The position numbers and the translations under genes were made by a program. From assembly GCA_023134705.1 (NCBI GenBank), contig JAGLUN010000005.1, forward strand, positions 1-32,550: a stretch of 32,550 bases of DNA, written 5' to 3'. How positions within the stretch are numbered: the first letter of the stretch is position 1; every line of letters begins with the position of its first letter. Origin of the DNA: Candidatus Omnitrophota bacterium. GTDB taxonomy: Bacteria > Omnitrophota > Gorgyraeia > Duberdicusellales > 4484-171. The notes under the pieces were generated by a model. That model had not been told where the DNA came from and did no database searches. It was given only the letters and a program-made list of their open reading frames with translations. Positions 8,569 to 17,743 of the stretch are shown in pieces.

Positions 8569-9651
8569 CTATTCCCAAACTCCCTGTATTCTTTCTCCGC
8601 AGGATTTACACCTGCCTTTATCAATATTCTTCTCCAAAATTGAATACCCTACTCTGCGAATAATTATTTCACCACATTTCGGACAATATGTCGATTCTTC
8701 TTTTATCCCCGGAAGATTGCCGATATACACATACTTCAAACCAATTTCTTTCGCTATCCGGTAAGCTTTTTTAAGGGTCTCCACCGGTGTGGAAGGCAAA
8801 TTTTTCAATTTAAACTGGGGGTGAAAACGGGAAAAATGGATCGGAACATCCTGCCCCAAATTCTCCATAATCCAAACACACATTTTTCTCAGCATTTCCT
8901 CGGAATCATTCAAGGTAGGGATTATGAGATTGGTTATCTCTAAATGAATACCTTTATTCTTTACAGTTTTAAGTGTGGACAGAACCGGCTCAAGATGTGT
9001 GCCTCCGCAGATATTATTATAAAACTCATCGGAAAAACTTTTCAAATCCACATTTACGAAATCCATATATTTAAGAAGTTTTTCTAATGGCTCAGGGTTA
9101 ATATAACCGCAGGTGTGCATACCAACGAATAAACCGGATTTTTTTGCCAGTTTAGCGGTTTCTAACATATATTCATAAAATATGGTTGGTTCTGTATAGG
9201 TAAAAACCACTGAAGGACAATTATATTTCTTTGCCAAATTTATCACGTCTTTACTGGATAAATCGTAATTTATCGTCTCATCAGGCGTTTTCTGGGAAAT
9301 GTGCCAATTCTGACAAAAAAGACACCGCATATTGCATCCGGCTATCGATAAAGAAAAAGCGGATGTTCCCGGCAAAACATTAAAAAAAGGTTTTTTCTCA
9401 ATAGGATCAACAGCTATTGCTACCGGATTATTATAAGCTAAAGTAAAAAGCTCACCCTTCTTATTTATCCTTACCCCGCAAAACCCCCGTTTACCCTCGG
9501 GGATAAAACATTTTCTCGGACACAAAAGGCAGCGGACAGTTTTATTTTCCTGTTTCTCCCAGAAAAGAGCGTCTTTATAACTATTTGAATGGCAAAAAGC
9601 ATTATTACTGAGACATAAAACTAAAAAAAACAAAAAAATACATTTTTTCAT
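8569..9651 (-). CDS. amrS: AmmeMemoRadiSam/PflA-like radical SAM enzyme with N-terminal signal peptide or membrane anchor
   Basis: CNMRCLFCQNW radical SAM CxxxCxxC motif, N-terminal CLLCPRKCFIPEGKRGFCGVR, C-terminal CPKCGE...CKSCGE; hydrophobic N-terminus MKKCIFLFFLVLCLSNNAFC. Confidence 0.85.
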   Translation of the reverse strand: MKKCIFLFFLVLCLSNNAFCHSNSYKDALFWEKQENKTVRCLLCPRKCFIPEGKRGFCGVRINKKGELFTLAYNNPVAIAVDPIEKKPFFNVLPGTSAFSLSIAGCNMRCLFCQNWHISQKTPDETINYDLSSKDVINLAKKYNCPSVVFTYTEPTIFYEYMLETAKLAKKSGLFVGMHTCGYINPEPLEKLLKYMDFVNVDLKSFSDEFYNNICGGTHLEPVLSTLKTVKNKGIHLEITNLIIPTLNDSEEMLRKMCVWIMENLGQDVPIHFSRFHPQFKLKNLPSTPVETLKKAYRIAKEIGLKYVYIGNLPGIKEESTYCPKCGEIIIRRVGYSILEKNIDKGRCKSCGERIQGVWE

Positions 9652-11900
9652 GGTTTTAATTTTAATGATAATCGCAAAATAAGCGCAGTTAAAATTAAAA
9701 AAATGCCGATGAAATTACAAGAATTGATTATACCATATAGCGGTAAAAAGACCAAAGAGATAATAATACCCCCCAGCGCCCCTCCGGCTAAATCAAAAGC
9801 ATAAAGAATACCTGCTTTTTCAGGAATACTTTTTTTTACCAAATATCTGCGGTTAGCCAAAGCGAAAAAGCCCCCTGTGAAGAATCCGAAAACAGCAGGG
9901 AGGATAAAAAAGGCCGCTTGAAAAACTGAGTGAGAATGCTCTGAAAAGAAATTTAAAAACCAGGGAAGTAAAACAAAAAATATTCCGGAAAAAGTACAAA
10001 TTAAAAACAGCCGGAAAGAATTTTTTTTCTCGCCGACCGAAACAGAAAAAACATTCGCGCCGAGAGCCGCACCGGACATAAAACAAGCGCTGATTAGACC
10101 TACCTTGTGGTAAACAAAACCATAAATCGTCTGGAATCCTACTATAAAAATAATCACATTACAAATTCCCGCGAATCCCATAGTGAATACACTTAAGGGA
10201 AGAACAAAATTTTTCCTGAGAACAAGAGTCAGTAAGAGAATAACCAAAGAAATGATTAAGTAAAAAGGCATCTTGACTTTTGACAGGACTGAAAAAATCC
10301 GGACTAATTCAGAGCCAAAATGGGAAGCGTAATAATTTATCCCGTAAAAATACGCCGTAGGCTCGAAATCGTAATTTAACCTTACTTCCTGATAATTTTC
10401 CAAAATATTTTTTATATAGTTCAAATGCCAGGGAAGCAATCTACTGTAAAAATAATGTTCATTAACATATTGGTTACTGATTCCTTTTGTTTTAAGGCGC
10501 CGGGACAACTCCTCAGGAGCTTCGCTTAAATACAAAGAAGAAGAAGCTATAAATCTCAACCTGTCTCCGGGAATAAGAACCATTCTGGGAAAAACCTCTT
10601 TCAAAGTCCAGTAAATGCTCCCGGTCAAACCTCGTAATTCTTTAGACAGATAACCTTCCTTTGAAGGCAGGGAAAAGGAGAATACTCCTTCTTTTTTTAA
10701 TACATATCTTATCTTCCGGAAAAATTCTCCGGTGTAAAATCTGTTTAAGTAAAGGTTAAGCGGGGTCTGAGTGTTAAGAATAATAACATCAAACTTCCCG
10801 CCCTTATAAAAGTTTAAAAAATTCCGTGCCTCCAGGTTGATAAGTTTCACCTTAGAAGATTCCAGGGCTAACCTGTCTTCGGCGGGCAAATACTTTCTAA
10901 CCATATCGATTAAATCAGGATCTAATTCCAGATAATACACCTCACTCACTTCCTGGTATTTCAAAATCTCATGCAGCAAACCCGGAGCACCTGCGCCAAT
11001 TACTAAAACTCGTTCCGGATTTTCTACCTGAAGAAGGCTGAAATGAACTACTTCCTCGCTATGCGTTCTTAAAGGAAAACTAAAGCTTAAAATGCCGTTT
11101 TCAAACAGACTGTAAAGAGAACCTTTCCTGGTCAAAACAGAATCGGCATAAATCGAGGATACTTTTTCTACCACCTCAAACCCTTTCCATTCTTTCCGGG
11201 TAAGAGAATAATCAATACTTTTAAGCTTTAATCCGACGGGGAGAAAAAGAATGATTAAAAAGGCGATTATAAATTTTAAGCCCGGCTTTTTACAATACAA
11301 CAACGAAAAAAGAAACGCAGCTATAAGAAGGGCTAAACTCACAAAATATATGTTTTCCAGAGCAACAAAAGCGTACACGAAGAAAAAAGAAAAGGCTAAA
11401 GCTCCCAGAGTATCTCCTAAGGCATCAAGAGCGTAAACTTTCCCCGGAGACTCAGCTTTCTTTTTCTGAGAATAAAGCTGCACACCGCAGGAAAAAAGGA
11501 ATCCGTTAGTAAAAGCAAAAGGAGCCAGGATAAAGACTGATGATAAAATAACACTCAGCGGACTTATAATTTCACCGGGATAAACGCCTAAGATTGAACG
11601 TAAATTCTTTATAAGGAATATCTGGAAGAAGGAAAAAAGAGAAAAAATAACCAGGGAGATAGTGAAAAAAGAAAAAATATCTTTAATCCGCCGGGACAAT
11701 TTACTAAAAAAGAAGCTTCCCAATCCTCCGAAGAAAAGCCAGCCGGATAAAAGGATGCCGCTGGTTAATTCATTACCATAGAAGATTACCAAAAGTTCTC
11801 TTATAAAAAGGCTCTGAGAAAATATAGAAAAAAAGCCGACAAAAATAATGGTAAGCGACAAGTAAAGCATCATCTTCAATTTCGATTTCATCTTTACCAT
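9648..11900 (-). CDS. Multi-spanning membrane protein with central spermidine synthase-like (class I SAM-MTase fold) domain
   Basis: Central VLVIGAGAPGLLHEILKYQEVSEVYYLELDPDLIDMVRKYL...FDVIILNTQTPLNLYLNRFYTGEFFRKI flanked by many hydrophobic helices. ORF track starts at 11960, but its first ~20 codons overlap an intergenic inverted repeat; start at about 11900 or 11891 is preferred. Confidence 0.82.
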   Translation of the reverse strand: MVKMKSKLKMMLYLSLTIIFVGFFSIFSQSLFIRELLVIFYGNELTSGILLSGWLFFGGLGSFFFSKLSRRIKDIFSFFTISLVIFSLFSFFQIFLIKNLRSILGVYPGEIISPLSVILSSVFILAPFAFTNGFLFSCGVQLYSQKKKAESPGKVYALDALGDTLGALAFSFFFVYAFVALENIYFVSLALLIAAFLFSLLYCKKPGLKFIIAFLIILFLPVGLKLKSIDYSLTRKEWKGFEVVEKVSSIYADSVLTRKGSLYSLFENGILSFSFPLRTHSEEVVHFSLLQVENPERVLVIGAGAPGLLHEILKYQEVSEVYYLELDPDLIDMVRKYLPAEDRLALESSKVKLINLEARNFLNFYKGGKFDVIILNTQTPLNLYLNRFYTGEFFRKIRYVLKKEGVFSFSLPSKEGYLSKELRGLTGSIYWTLKEVFPRMVLIPGDRLRFIASSSLYLSEAPEELSRRLKTKGISNQYVNEHYFYSRLLPWHLNYIKNILENYQEVRLNYDFEPTAYFYGINYYASHFGSELVRIFSVLSKVKMPFYLIISLVILLLTLVLRKNFVLPLSVFTMGFAGICNVIIFIVGFQTIYGFVYHKVGLISACFMSGAALGANVFSVSVGEKKNSFRLFLICTFSGIFFVLLPWFLNFFSEHSHSVFQAAFFILPAVFGFFTGGFFALANRRYLVKKSIPEKAGILYAFDLAGGALGGIIISLVFLPLYGIINSCNFIGIFLILTALILRLSLKLKP

Positions 11901-11938
11901 ATCATCAAACCGGAAATTTGCAACCGCGGAATTAAAAG

Positions 11939-12032
11939 ATTTAACCACCAATAACACCAATTAACACGAATATAAATATATGAAAAAATGGTGGAATAAA
12001 TATTCGTGAGATTTGTGTTATTAGTGGTTAAA
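11939..12032. repeat. Long imperfect inverted repeat (about 38-nt arms)
   Basis: tttaaccaccaataacaccaattaacacgaatataaatat versus ataaatattcgtgagatttgtgttattagtggttaaa. Confidence 0.85.
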
Positions 12033-12044
12033 AATAAATTAGCC

Positions 12045-12440
12045 GCCGAATACGCCGATAGAAAAAAAACCACAGATAAACACAGATGAACACAGAAGTA
12101 ATGCTCGGACTAAAAGCAATAGAAAATATAGACAATATTCATCATGCGCAATTATTGAATTATTTTAAAAATTTTGGTTTAAGAGTTGGTTAAATTATAA
12201 ATTTTGCCAAACCGAAGCTGTAGTATGAAAGATTAGTAGTTTAAAGCTGCGTGTACTTGTACCTGTGTTAATCTGTGGTTTAAAAAAACAATATAAAACC
12301 ACCGATGAACACAGATGAACCCTGTTAGATAATACAATTGAACCATCTAACGGGGTGAACACAGAAAAAGAGCAAAAAATGTTTTTTATAAAAAATATTT
12401 AATTCGGTGAAAATCGACGGTTTCGGCGGTTAAATAAAAT
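12045..12440. repeat. Compound repeat cluster (ACCACAGATGAACACAGA and CCGCCGAA word families)
   Basis: aaaccacagataaacacagatgaacacaga (12069-12098) inverted as acctgtgttaatctgtggttt (about 12261-12281), again at 12296-12365; agccgccgaatacgccgat inverted as tcggtgaaaatcgacggtttcggcggtta. Confidence 0.75.
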
Positions 12441-12501
12441 CTCTGCAGTCTATAAGTTGGAATTTAGATGCTGCTCAAAGGCCAGTTTCTCAGAAAGGCT
12501 T

Positions 12502-14202
12502 CTAATCAACTTCAGCCTTGGTAACTCGAAGTACCTCTTCTACGGTAGTTAGTCCTGATAAGAGTTTCTCGATAGCCGAATCTCTTAATGTACGCATGCC
12601 TTCTTTTACCGCTACTTCCCGGACTTCTTTAGCCGAAGCTTTCCGCAAAGTAAACCTCTGAATTTCAGTGCTGTTTGGCATAATTTCATAGATAGCCACT
12701 CTTCCTTTATACCCTAACATATTGCAGAATTTGCATCCTTTACCCCGGTATAATTTTTTAATTTCTCCTGTCTTTTTTTCTAATCCTATAGCCTTCAGAA
12801 CTTCTTCGGAAGGAAAATATTCTTCCCGGCAATAACTGCATATTTTTCTCATTAACCTTTGAGCAAGTACTCCCAGAAGAGAAGAAGATACCAGAAACGG
12901 TTCTACACCCATATCAGTAAGCCGGGCGAATGCCGAAGGAGCATCATTTGTATGAAGAGTAGAAAAAACCAGATGCCCGGTTAAAGCGGCCTGCACGGCA
13001 ATTTCCGCGGTCTCTAAATCTCTTATTTCCCCGACTAAAATAACATCCGGATCCTGACGCAGGAATGAACGTAAAGCGGAACTAAAGCGCAGCCCGATTT
13101 TTGGCATTACCTGAACCTGCCGTATTTGCGGAAAACGGTACTCTACCGGATCCTCAACCGTCATAATATTAACATCTTCATTATTAAGCTTCTGCAAAGC
13201 GGCGTATAAAGTAGTAGTTTTGCCGCTTCCTGTGGGGCCGGTAACTAAAATTATTCCATAAGGCTGACTGATTAGAGATTCAACATCTTTCAGCTGATGA
13301 GGTAAAAAACCTAAACTTTCTAATCCCAAAGCCATATTGCTTTTATCAAGGATTCTAAGCACAATATTCTCACCGTGAACAGTAGGGCAAGTAGAAACTC
13401 TGAAGTCTATTTCTTTCTTCCCGATTTTCATCATAATCCTGCCGTCCTGAGGAAGTCTTTTTTCGGCAACATCCAAATTCGCCAATATCTTTACCCGGGA
13501 AATCACAGCCGGCTCTAAAAATTTCGGCAGAGAATCTCTTCGATAAAGAATACCGTCTGTCCGGCATCTAATTCCCAGGAACTTCTCTTCCGGCTCTATA
13601 TGTATATCAGAAGCATTCTCTTCAATGGCTTTTGAAATAATGATATTCACCAATTTAATAATTGGCGCTTCCCCTTCTACTTCAGGCGTATCTTTCAACT
13701 TATCTTTATCTATTCCGTCTATAAGCTCCCGTAATGAAGACGAAGTTCCATAATACTGTTCCTGCGCTTTTTTTATCTCCATTTCATCAGCCAGCACCGG
13801 CTCTATAATACATCCGGTATGTCTCTGGAGTTCATCAATAATAAACACATTCGTAGGCTCAACCATTGCCACGGTAAGAACATTCCCGGTCTTAAAAACA
13901 GGTATTAATTTATACTTCCGGGAAATATCTTCAGGAATAAGCTCAATCACTTTATTCTCGATAATATAACTCGCAAGTTCAAAAGTGCTTACCCCCATCT
14001 GGGTAGCTAAAAAACGGTTTACCACTCCCTGAGATACCCATCCTTTCTTTATGAGAATCTCCCCTATTTTTTCTCCGGTCATTTTCTGTTCTTCAAGAGC
14101 CTCCTCTAACTGAGAAGAATTAATATAGTTTTCCTGAAGAAGACTCTCCCCGATCTTCCATTCTTTTTCCTGAAAATTACCTTTCCCCAGATTAGCGTCC
14201 AT
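12502..14202 (-). CDS. Type IV pilus/type II secretion assembly ATPase (PilB/GspE family)
   Basis: N-terminal GspE_N-like domain, Walker A GPTGSGKTT, VEDPVEYRFPQIRQVQV, RQDPDVILVGEIRD, CSYCREEY...CKFCNMLGYKGR tetracysteine zinc motif. Confidence 0.96.
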   Translation of the reverse strand: MDANLGKGNFQEKEWKIGESLLQENYINSSQLEEALEEQKMTGEKIGEILIKKGWVSQGVVNRFLATQMGVSTFELASYIIENKVIELIPEDISRKYKLIPVFKTGNVLTVAMVEPTNVFIIDELQRHTGCIIEPVLADEMEIKKAQEQYYGTSSSLRELIDGIDKDKLKDTPEVEGEAPIIKLVNIIISKAIEENASDIHIEPEEKFLGIRCRTDGILYRRDSLPKFLEPAVISRVKILANLDVAEKRLPQDGRIMMKIGKKEIDFRVSTCPTVHGENIVLRILDKSNMALGLESLGFLPHQLKDVESLISQPYGIILVTGPTGSGKTTTLYAALQKLNNEDVNIMTVEDPVEYRFPQIRQVQVMPKIGLRFSSALRSFLRQDPDVILVGEIRDLETAEIAVQAALTGHLVFSTLHTNDAPSAFARLTDMGVEPFLVSSSLLGVLAQRLMRKICSYCREEYFPSEEVLKAIGLEKKTGEIKKLYRGKGCKFCNMLGYKGRVAIYEIMPNSTEIQRFTLRKASAKEVREVAVKEGMRTLRDSAIEKLLSGLTTVEEVLRVTKAEVD

Positions 14203-14281
14203 AATTACTTACCTTTTAAGTTAAAATCCCGATTCTTATATTTTTATAAAATTATCCGGTTTAAACTATATTTCGAGGGAC

Positions 14282-14315
14282 AAAAAAACACCCATACCTT
14301 TTCAAGTATGGGTGT
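14282..14315 (-). terminator. Rho-independent terminator downstream of the pilin gene
   Basis: Perfect 10-bp stem ACACCCATAC / GTATGGGTGT (14288-14297 with 14306-14315), 8-nt loop, followed on the minus strand by a T7 tract. Confidence 0.9.
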
Positions 14316-14342
14316 CGTTTTGATAAAACAAAACATAACGGC

Positions 14343-14897
14343 CTAATCTTTAGCTATTAAAATACAAAGAGAATCAACACCGCTTCCATCAGCATTTCCG
14401 TCGCATCCACAAACAGTACCATCAGTAGCAGCTCCGGCACAAGCAAGATAAGCAGCACCCCCGTCAAGAGTATTTTCAATTCTATTCCGCTCATTAGCAG
14501 GGATATTCGTCAGGATAAAATAGGCATATCTTTTGACAGAGTTATTCCCGTCAAAATTAGGAGTAGTAGCCACATGATATCCCACTACATCCGCAGCCGC
14601 CCTTTTCCAGGGATGTGTCGGCCAGGCTTGCAAATAAGGGCCTTCCCAACCAGGCTGAGCATCGGTAAGAGTAAATCCATTAGCAGCTCCACCGGTAGTG
14701 GCAGCAGGCCAACCACGGGTGTCATTAAAATAAGAAAAAGCAGCTGTCTTCATAGTATTATAATCAGAAACCACACGGGATGACCTTGCCTTATCGATCT
14801 GCTTAAAAACCTGAGGAGCGATAACCGCACCTAAAACAGCGATAATAGCGATAACAACCATCAATTCAATTAAAGTAAAACCTTTTCCTTTCCTCAT
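14343..14897 (-). CDS. Major pilin/pseudopilin (GspG-like)
   Basis: Prepilin signal MRKGKGFTLIELMVVIAIIAVLGAVIAPQ; strong SD AAGGAGGTG upstream. Confidence 0.93.
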   Translation of the reverse strand: MRKGKGFTLIELMVVIAIIAVLGAVIAPQVFKQIDKARSSRVVSDYNTMKTAAFSYFNDTRGWPAATTGGAANGFTLTDAQPGWEGPYLQAWPTHPWKRAAADVVGYHVATTPNFDGNNSVKRYAYFILTNIPANERNRIENTLDGGAAYLACAGAATDGTVCGCDGNADGSGVDSLCILIAKD

Positions 14898-14950
14898 TCT
14901 TCACCTCCTTCTCTGTCAGAATTAGTTAATACAAAATTTAACACAATTCG

Positions 14951-14979
14951 AGTCTACCACATTTTTTTAAAAAAACCAA
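14951..14979 (-). promoter_or_regulatory. Candidate sigma70-type promoter for the pilin gene
   Basis: Minus strand TTGGTT (14979-14974) - 17 bp - TAGACT (14956-14951); predicted leader of roughly 45 nt to ATG 14897, containing the SD. Confidence 0.45.
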
Positions 14980-15034
14980 GTATTTTTTTTACTTTTCTAA
15001 CTAAAAACCGGCAATTCAAAAACCAATTTAGCGG

Positions 15035-15063
15035 TTGAAAAAGCTGATAAAATGATATATACT
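15035..15063 (+). promoter_or_regulatory. Sigma70-type promoter for the pseudopilin operon
   Basis: TTGAAA (15035-15040) - 17 bp - TATACT (15058-15063). Confidence 0.6.
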
Positions 15064-15069
15064 TAAACC

Positions 15070-15534
15070 GTGCGTAAAGGTTTTACTTTTATAGAACTTA
15101 TGGTGATACTTGCTATTATAGCAGTAACTTTAGGAGTTATTGTTATGTCTTTCAGCGGCCTTTCCTCTCACAAAGCTGAAGCCGAAGCAAGAAAACTGAA
15201 AGCTGCCTTTTTTCTGGCCAGGGAATCGGCCGTTAACAAAAATAGCAATTTCATCGTCCATCTTCAAAAAGATCCGGGCAAAAGCCGTACGGAATGCACC
15301 GTTTATGAAGAGGGGGGAAGCGCGAGTAATCCTATAAGAAAAGATATGTTTATCTCTACAATCAACCCTGATCCCGCGGCTCCGGGATACGATATAAGAT
15401 TCGATACTTTTTCCAACACTAATAGAACCGCGGGGATAATTACCTTTAGTCAAAATACTATTACCTTAACCCAGGGAGCCAAACAAAGAGTAATAACCCT
15501 GAATCGAAAGACAGGTTATATAGAAGTACAGTAA
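15070..15534 (+). CDS. GspH-like pseudopilin
   Basis: Class III prepilin leader MRKGFTFIELMVILAIIAVTLGVIVM, GTG start; followed by further prepilin-like genes. Confidence 0.85.
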   Translation: MRKGFTFIELMVILAIIAVTLGVIVMSFSGLSSHKAEAEARKLKAAFFLARESAVNKNSNFIVHLQKDPGKSRTECTVYEEGGSASNPIRKDMFISTINPDPAAPGYDIRFDTFSNTNRTAGIITFSQNTITLTQGAKQRVITLNRKTGYIEVQ

Positions 15535-15536
15535 AG

Positions 15537-15956
15537 ATGAAAACTAAAGAAAGAAGCAAAAAAAAAGCTTTAACTTTAATTGAGCTTATTGTTTCTATCC
15601 TTATTCTGGGAGTAGTTATGGCCGGACAGATGAAAATACTCCAGGAAGGCCTGAGTTTCGCCAAAAAAACCAATGAAACTGTCTACGCTTATAATATCGT
15701 CACCTCTATACTTGAAGATTACAGTAACTGGGATACACTTACTACTGAGGGAGACGGCTCAAACCAAGACATTGGTTCAATTACTTTAAAATTAGGCACT
15801 CAGACTATGACTTTCCAGCGGGAAATCGATATAACTTCCAGCCTAATAGCCGGCATAGCCATAAAAGACGTCACAGCAAGAGTCAGATGGATAGGGGGAT
15901 ACAGCAATCAAAATAAAAGCATAGAGATTCACACTACTATTACTTACGGTTCTTAA
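15537..15956 (+). CDS. GspI-like pseudopilin
   Basis: KKALTLIELIVSILILGVVMAGQMKIL prepilin segment; 2 bp after the preceding gene. Confidence 0.85.
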   Translation: MKTKERSKKKALTLIELIVSILILGVVMAGQMKILQEGLSFAKKTNETVYAYNIVTSILEDYSNWDTLTTEGDGSNQDIGSITLKLGTQTMTFQREIDITSSLIAGIAIKDVTARVRWIGGYSNQNKSIEIHTTITYGS

Positions 15957-15968
15957 AAAAGAAAGCCT

Positions 15969-16451
15969 ATGATAAAAAATAAAAACAAATCCCGGTTAAA
16001 AAAAGGCTTAACTCTGATAGAAGTCATAGTTACTATCGGCATATTTTCACTGGTAAGCATTACCGCGACAACTGTATTTACCGTCTGCCTCAGTTCCTGG
16101 CATAAGCAAAAAGAAGGTCTGGATTTGATGAGAAACGCTAACTGGGCTTTGAAATTTCTCACCAATGAAATAAGGCAAGCGGAAGAAAACTCATTTAATT
16201 ATACTGATGTTAATGAAATTAGTTTTACCATAGATACCGATACCATTACTTATCGTAAAGATCCAACTAACCAGGAACTGCTGGTAAGAGAAGTAAACGG
16301 CGGGGGGCAGGAAACAGTTGTTAGTAATTTAAAGACTTCAGTAGATATCTTCCCTGGCTACGCAGACGGACTGCTGGAAATAGAAATTTATCTGGCAAGA
16401 ACCAGCCGGGAGGTTCAACTGAAATCAAAAATAAGGATACGAAACCCATGA
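15969..16451 (+). CDS. GspJ-like pseudopilin
   Basis: LKKGLTLIEVIVTIGIFSLVSITATTVFTVCLSSW prepilin segment. Confidence 0.85.
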   Translation: MIKNKNKSRLKKGLTLIEVIVTIGIFSLVSITATTVFTVCLSSWHKQKEGLDLMRNANWALKFLTNEIRQAEENSFNYTDVNEISFTIDTDTITYRKDPTNQELLVREVNGGGQETVVSNLKTSVDIFPGYADGLLEIEIYLARTSREVQLKSKIRIRNP

Positions 16452-17383
16452 TTAGTAAAATTAATCGAAAAGGCAAAAAAAGGAAAGCCCAAATTTTTCT
16501 CTATGTTCTTGTAATGGTAGCTGTCATGGGAGCATTAGGCGCGAGCCTGAGTAATGTCTGGCAATCGGAGCTTGCTCAAGGCCCTATCGCAAAAGACGGG
16601 CTTCAGGCTTTTTACATTGCCCAGGCCGGATTAGAGCGGGCAAAAGCGGAATTAGCCGCTAACTGGAACTGGGCCGCATTACCCGATTGCTCCACAGGAA
16701 CATTCAGCGTTAATTACCAAAACGGCACATACTCTCTTTGTAAAGACGACACCGCGGTAAGAAAAGTTTATTCTATCGGCGAATTCGGAAACGCGAAACG
16801 GGTATTGGAAACAACCCTGGCCCAGGGAGGCGGAGAAGAGTATACGCCGGGAGTATGTTTAGAGTCCGAAGAAGATTGTATTTATAGCGAATGCAACCCC
16901 GGTCAATGCCTCCATCCTTGCATATTAGAATGCATCTCGGGAATTGTTCTTAAAGAGGACTTTAAAGCCCTCTATCCACAACAAAATATACGTACCGAAC
17001 TCTTTAATGATTTAAGAAATACCGGCTACATAGATACCAAGGGACGGATACAACAAGCTTTTGAAGATTTAAATGGATATTCCGAGTTAGTATTAGATGC
17101 GGCTTTTATGGATGAGCAGGAAGAAATATATAATATTCTGAAAGAGACCGGGAGCCAGGCTGAAACTGAATTTTCCAACTGCATATATGACAATTGCTGG
17201 GACGAAGGGAACCAGGGATGGCATTGGGGATGTATTAATACATGCGTTGAGAATGTCCCTGATGATTGCACCTTAGTGTGCCACGAAGATTGCTGTGAAG
17301 TTATAACTTGCACCGAAGTATGCATAAATTATCAACCTCCGGTAACCCTGCCCGGTACAAGCGGCTGGAAAGAAACGCAATAA
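16448..17383 (+). CDS. GspK/PilX-like minor pilin with Cys-rich C-terminal region
   Basis: N-terminal KAQIFLYVLVMVAVMGALGASLSNVW hydrophobic segment, AFYIAQAGLERAKAEL typical of PilX/GspK; start overlaps the preceding stop (ATGA); about 18 Cys in 311 aa. Confidence 0.75.
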   Translation: MISKINRKGKKRKAQIFLYVLVMVAVMGALGASLSNVWQSELAQGPIAKDGLQAFYIAQAGLERAKAELAANWNWAALPDCSTGTFSVNYQNGTYSLCKDDTAVRKVYSIGEFGNAKRVLETTLAQGGGEEYTPGVCLESEEDCIYSECNPGQCLHPCILECISGIVLKEDFKALYPQQNIRTELFNDLRNTGYIDTKGRIQQAFEDLNGYSELVLDAAFMDEQEEIYNILKETGSQAETEFSNCIYDNCWDEGNQGWHWGCINTCVENVPDDCTLVCHEDCCEVITCTEVCINYQPPVTLPGTSGWKETQ

Positions 17384-17436
17384 GAAGGCAGAGATATGCG
17401 CGCTATGGGCAATGTGCTTTGGGCTGAATTGATGAT

Positions 17437-17650
17437 ACAAAATACACGCAATAATCAAGATACAAGAAACAAGATACAAACAATAATCAATAACCAAATG
17501 GGTAAAATATCCAAACAGAAAAAAATAAGGATAATTGAAAATTGAATATTTGAAAATTTTTCGCCAAAGGCGAATCCGCCTAAACAAAATTTATTAAGGT
17601 GGCGGAGAATATTGTTTGGTTATTGTATCTTGTTCCTTGGTTATTATTCA
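17437..17650. repeat. Inverted repeat of the GATACAA/AATAACCAA family between convergent operons
   Basis: caagatacaagaaacaagatacaaacaataatcaataaccaaa versus attgtttggttattgtatcttgttccttggttatt. Confidence 0.75.
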
Positions 17651-17659
17651 GTGTGAAGT

Positions 17660-17722
17660 AAAGATTCGTAACGATTCGGCGGGCTGATAAACAAATTTTT
17701 TTAACAAACTACTAACTACAAT
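17660..17722. repeat. Dispersed direct repeat, copy 1
   Basis: gcgggctgataaacaaatttttttaacaaactactaactac; near-identical to 22729-22769. Confidence 0.8.
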
Positions 17723-17743
17723 CTACAAACAAACAACGACAAT

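Noticed and set aside
13370-13567. 65-aa minus-strand ORF within pilB
   Set aside because: Alternative frame of a strong PilB/GspE gene with no independent support.
17268-17285. CTLVCH in the Cys-rich pilin as a heme c motif
   Set aside because: Spacing is CxxxCH, not canonical CxxCH, and occurs once within a generally Cys-rich region.
17273-17587. 104-aa minus-strand ORF antisense to the Cys-rich pilin
   Set aside because: Mostly translated inverted-repeat sequence; no SD or recognisable domain.
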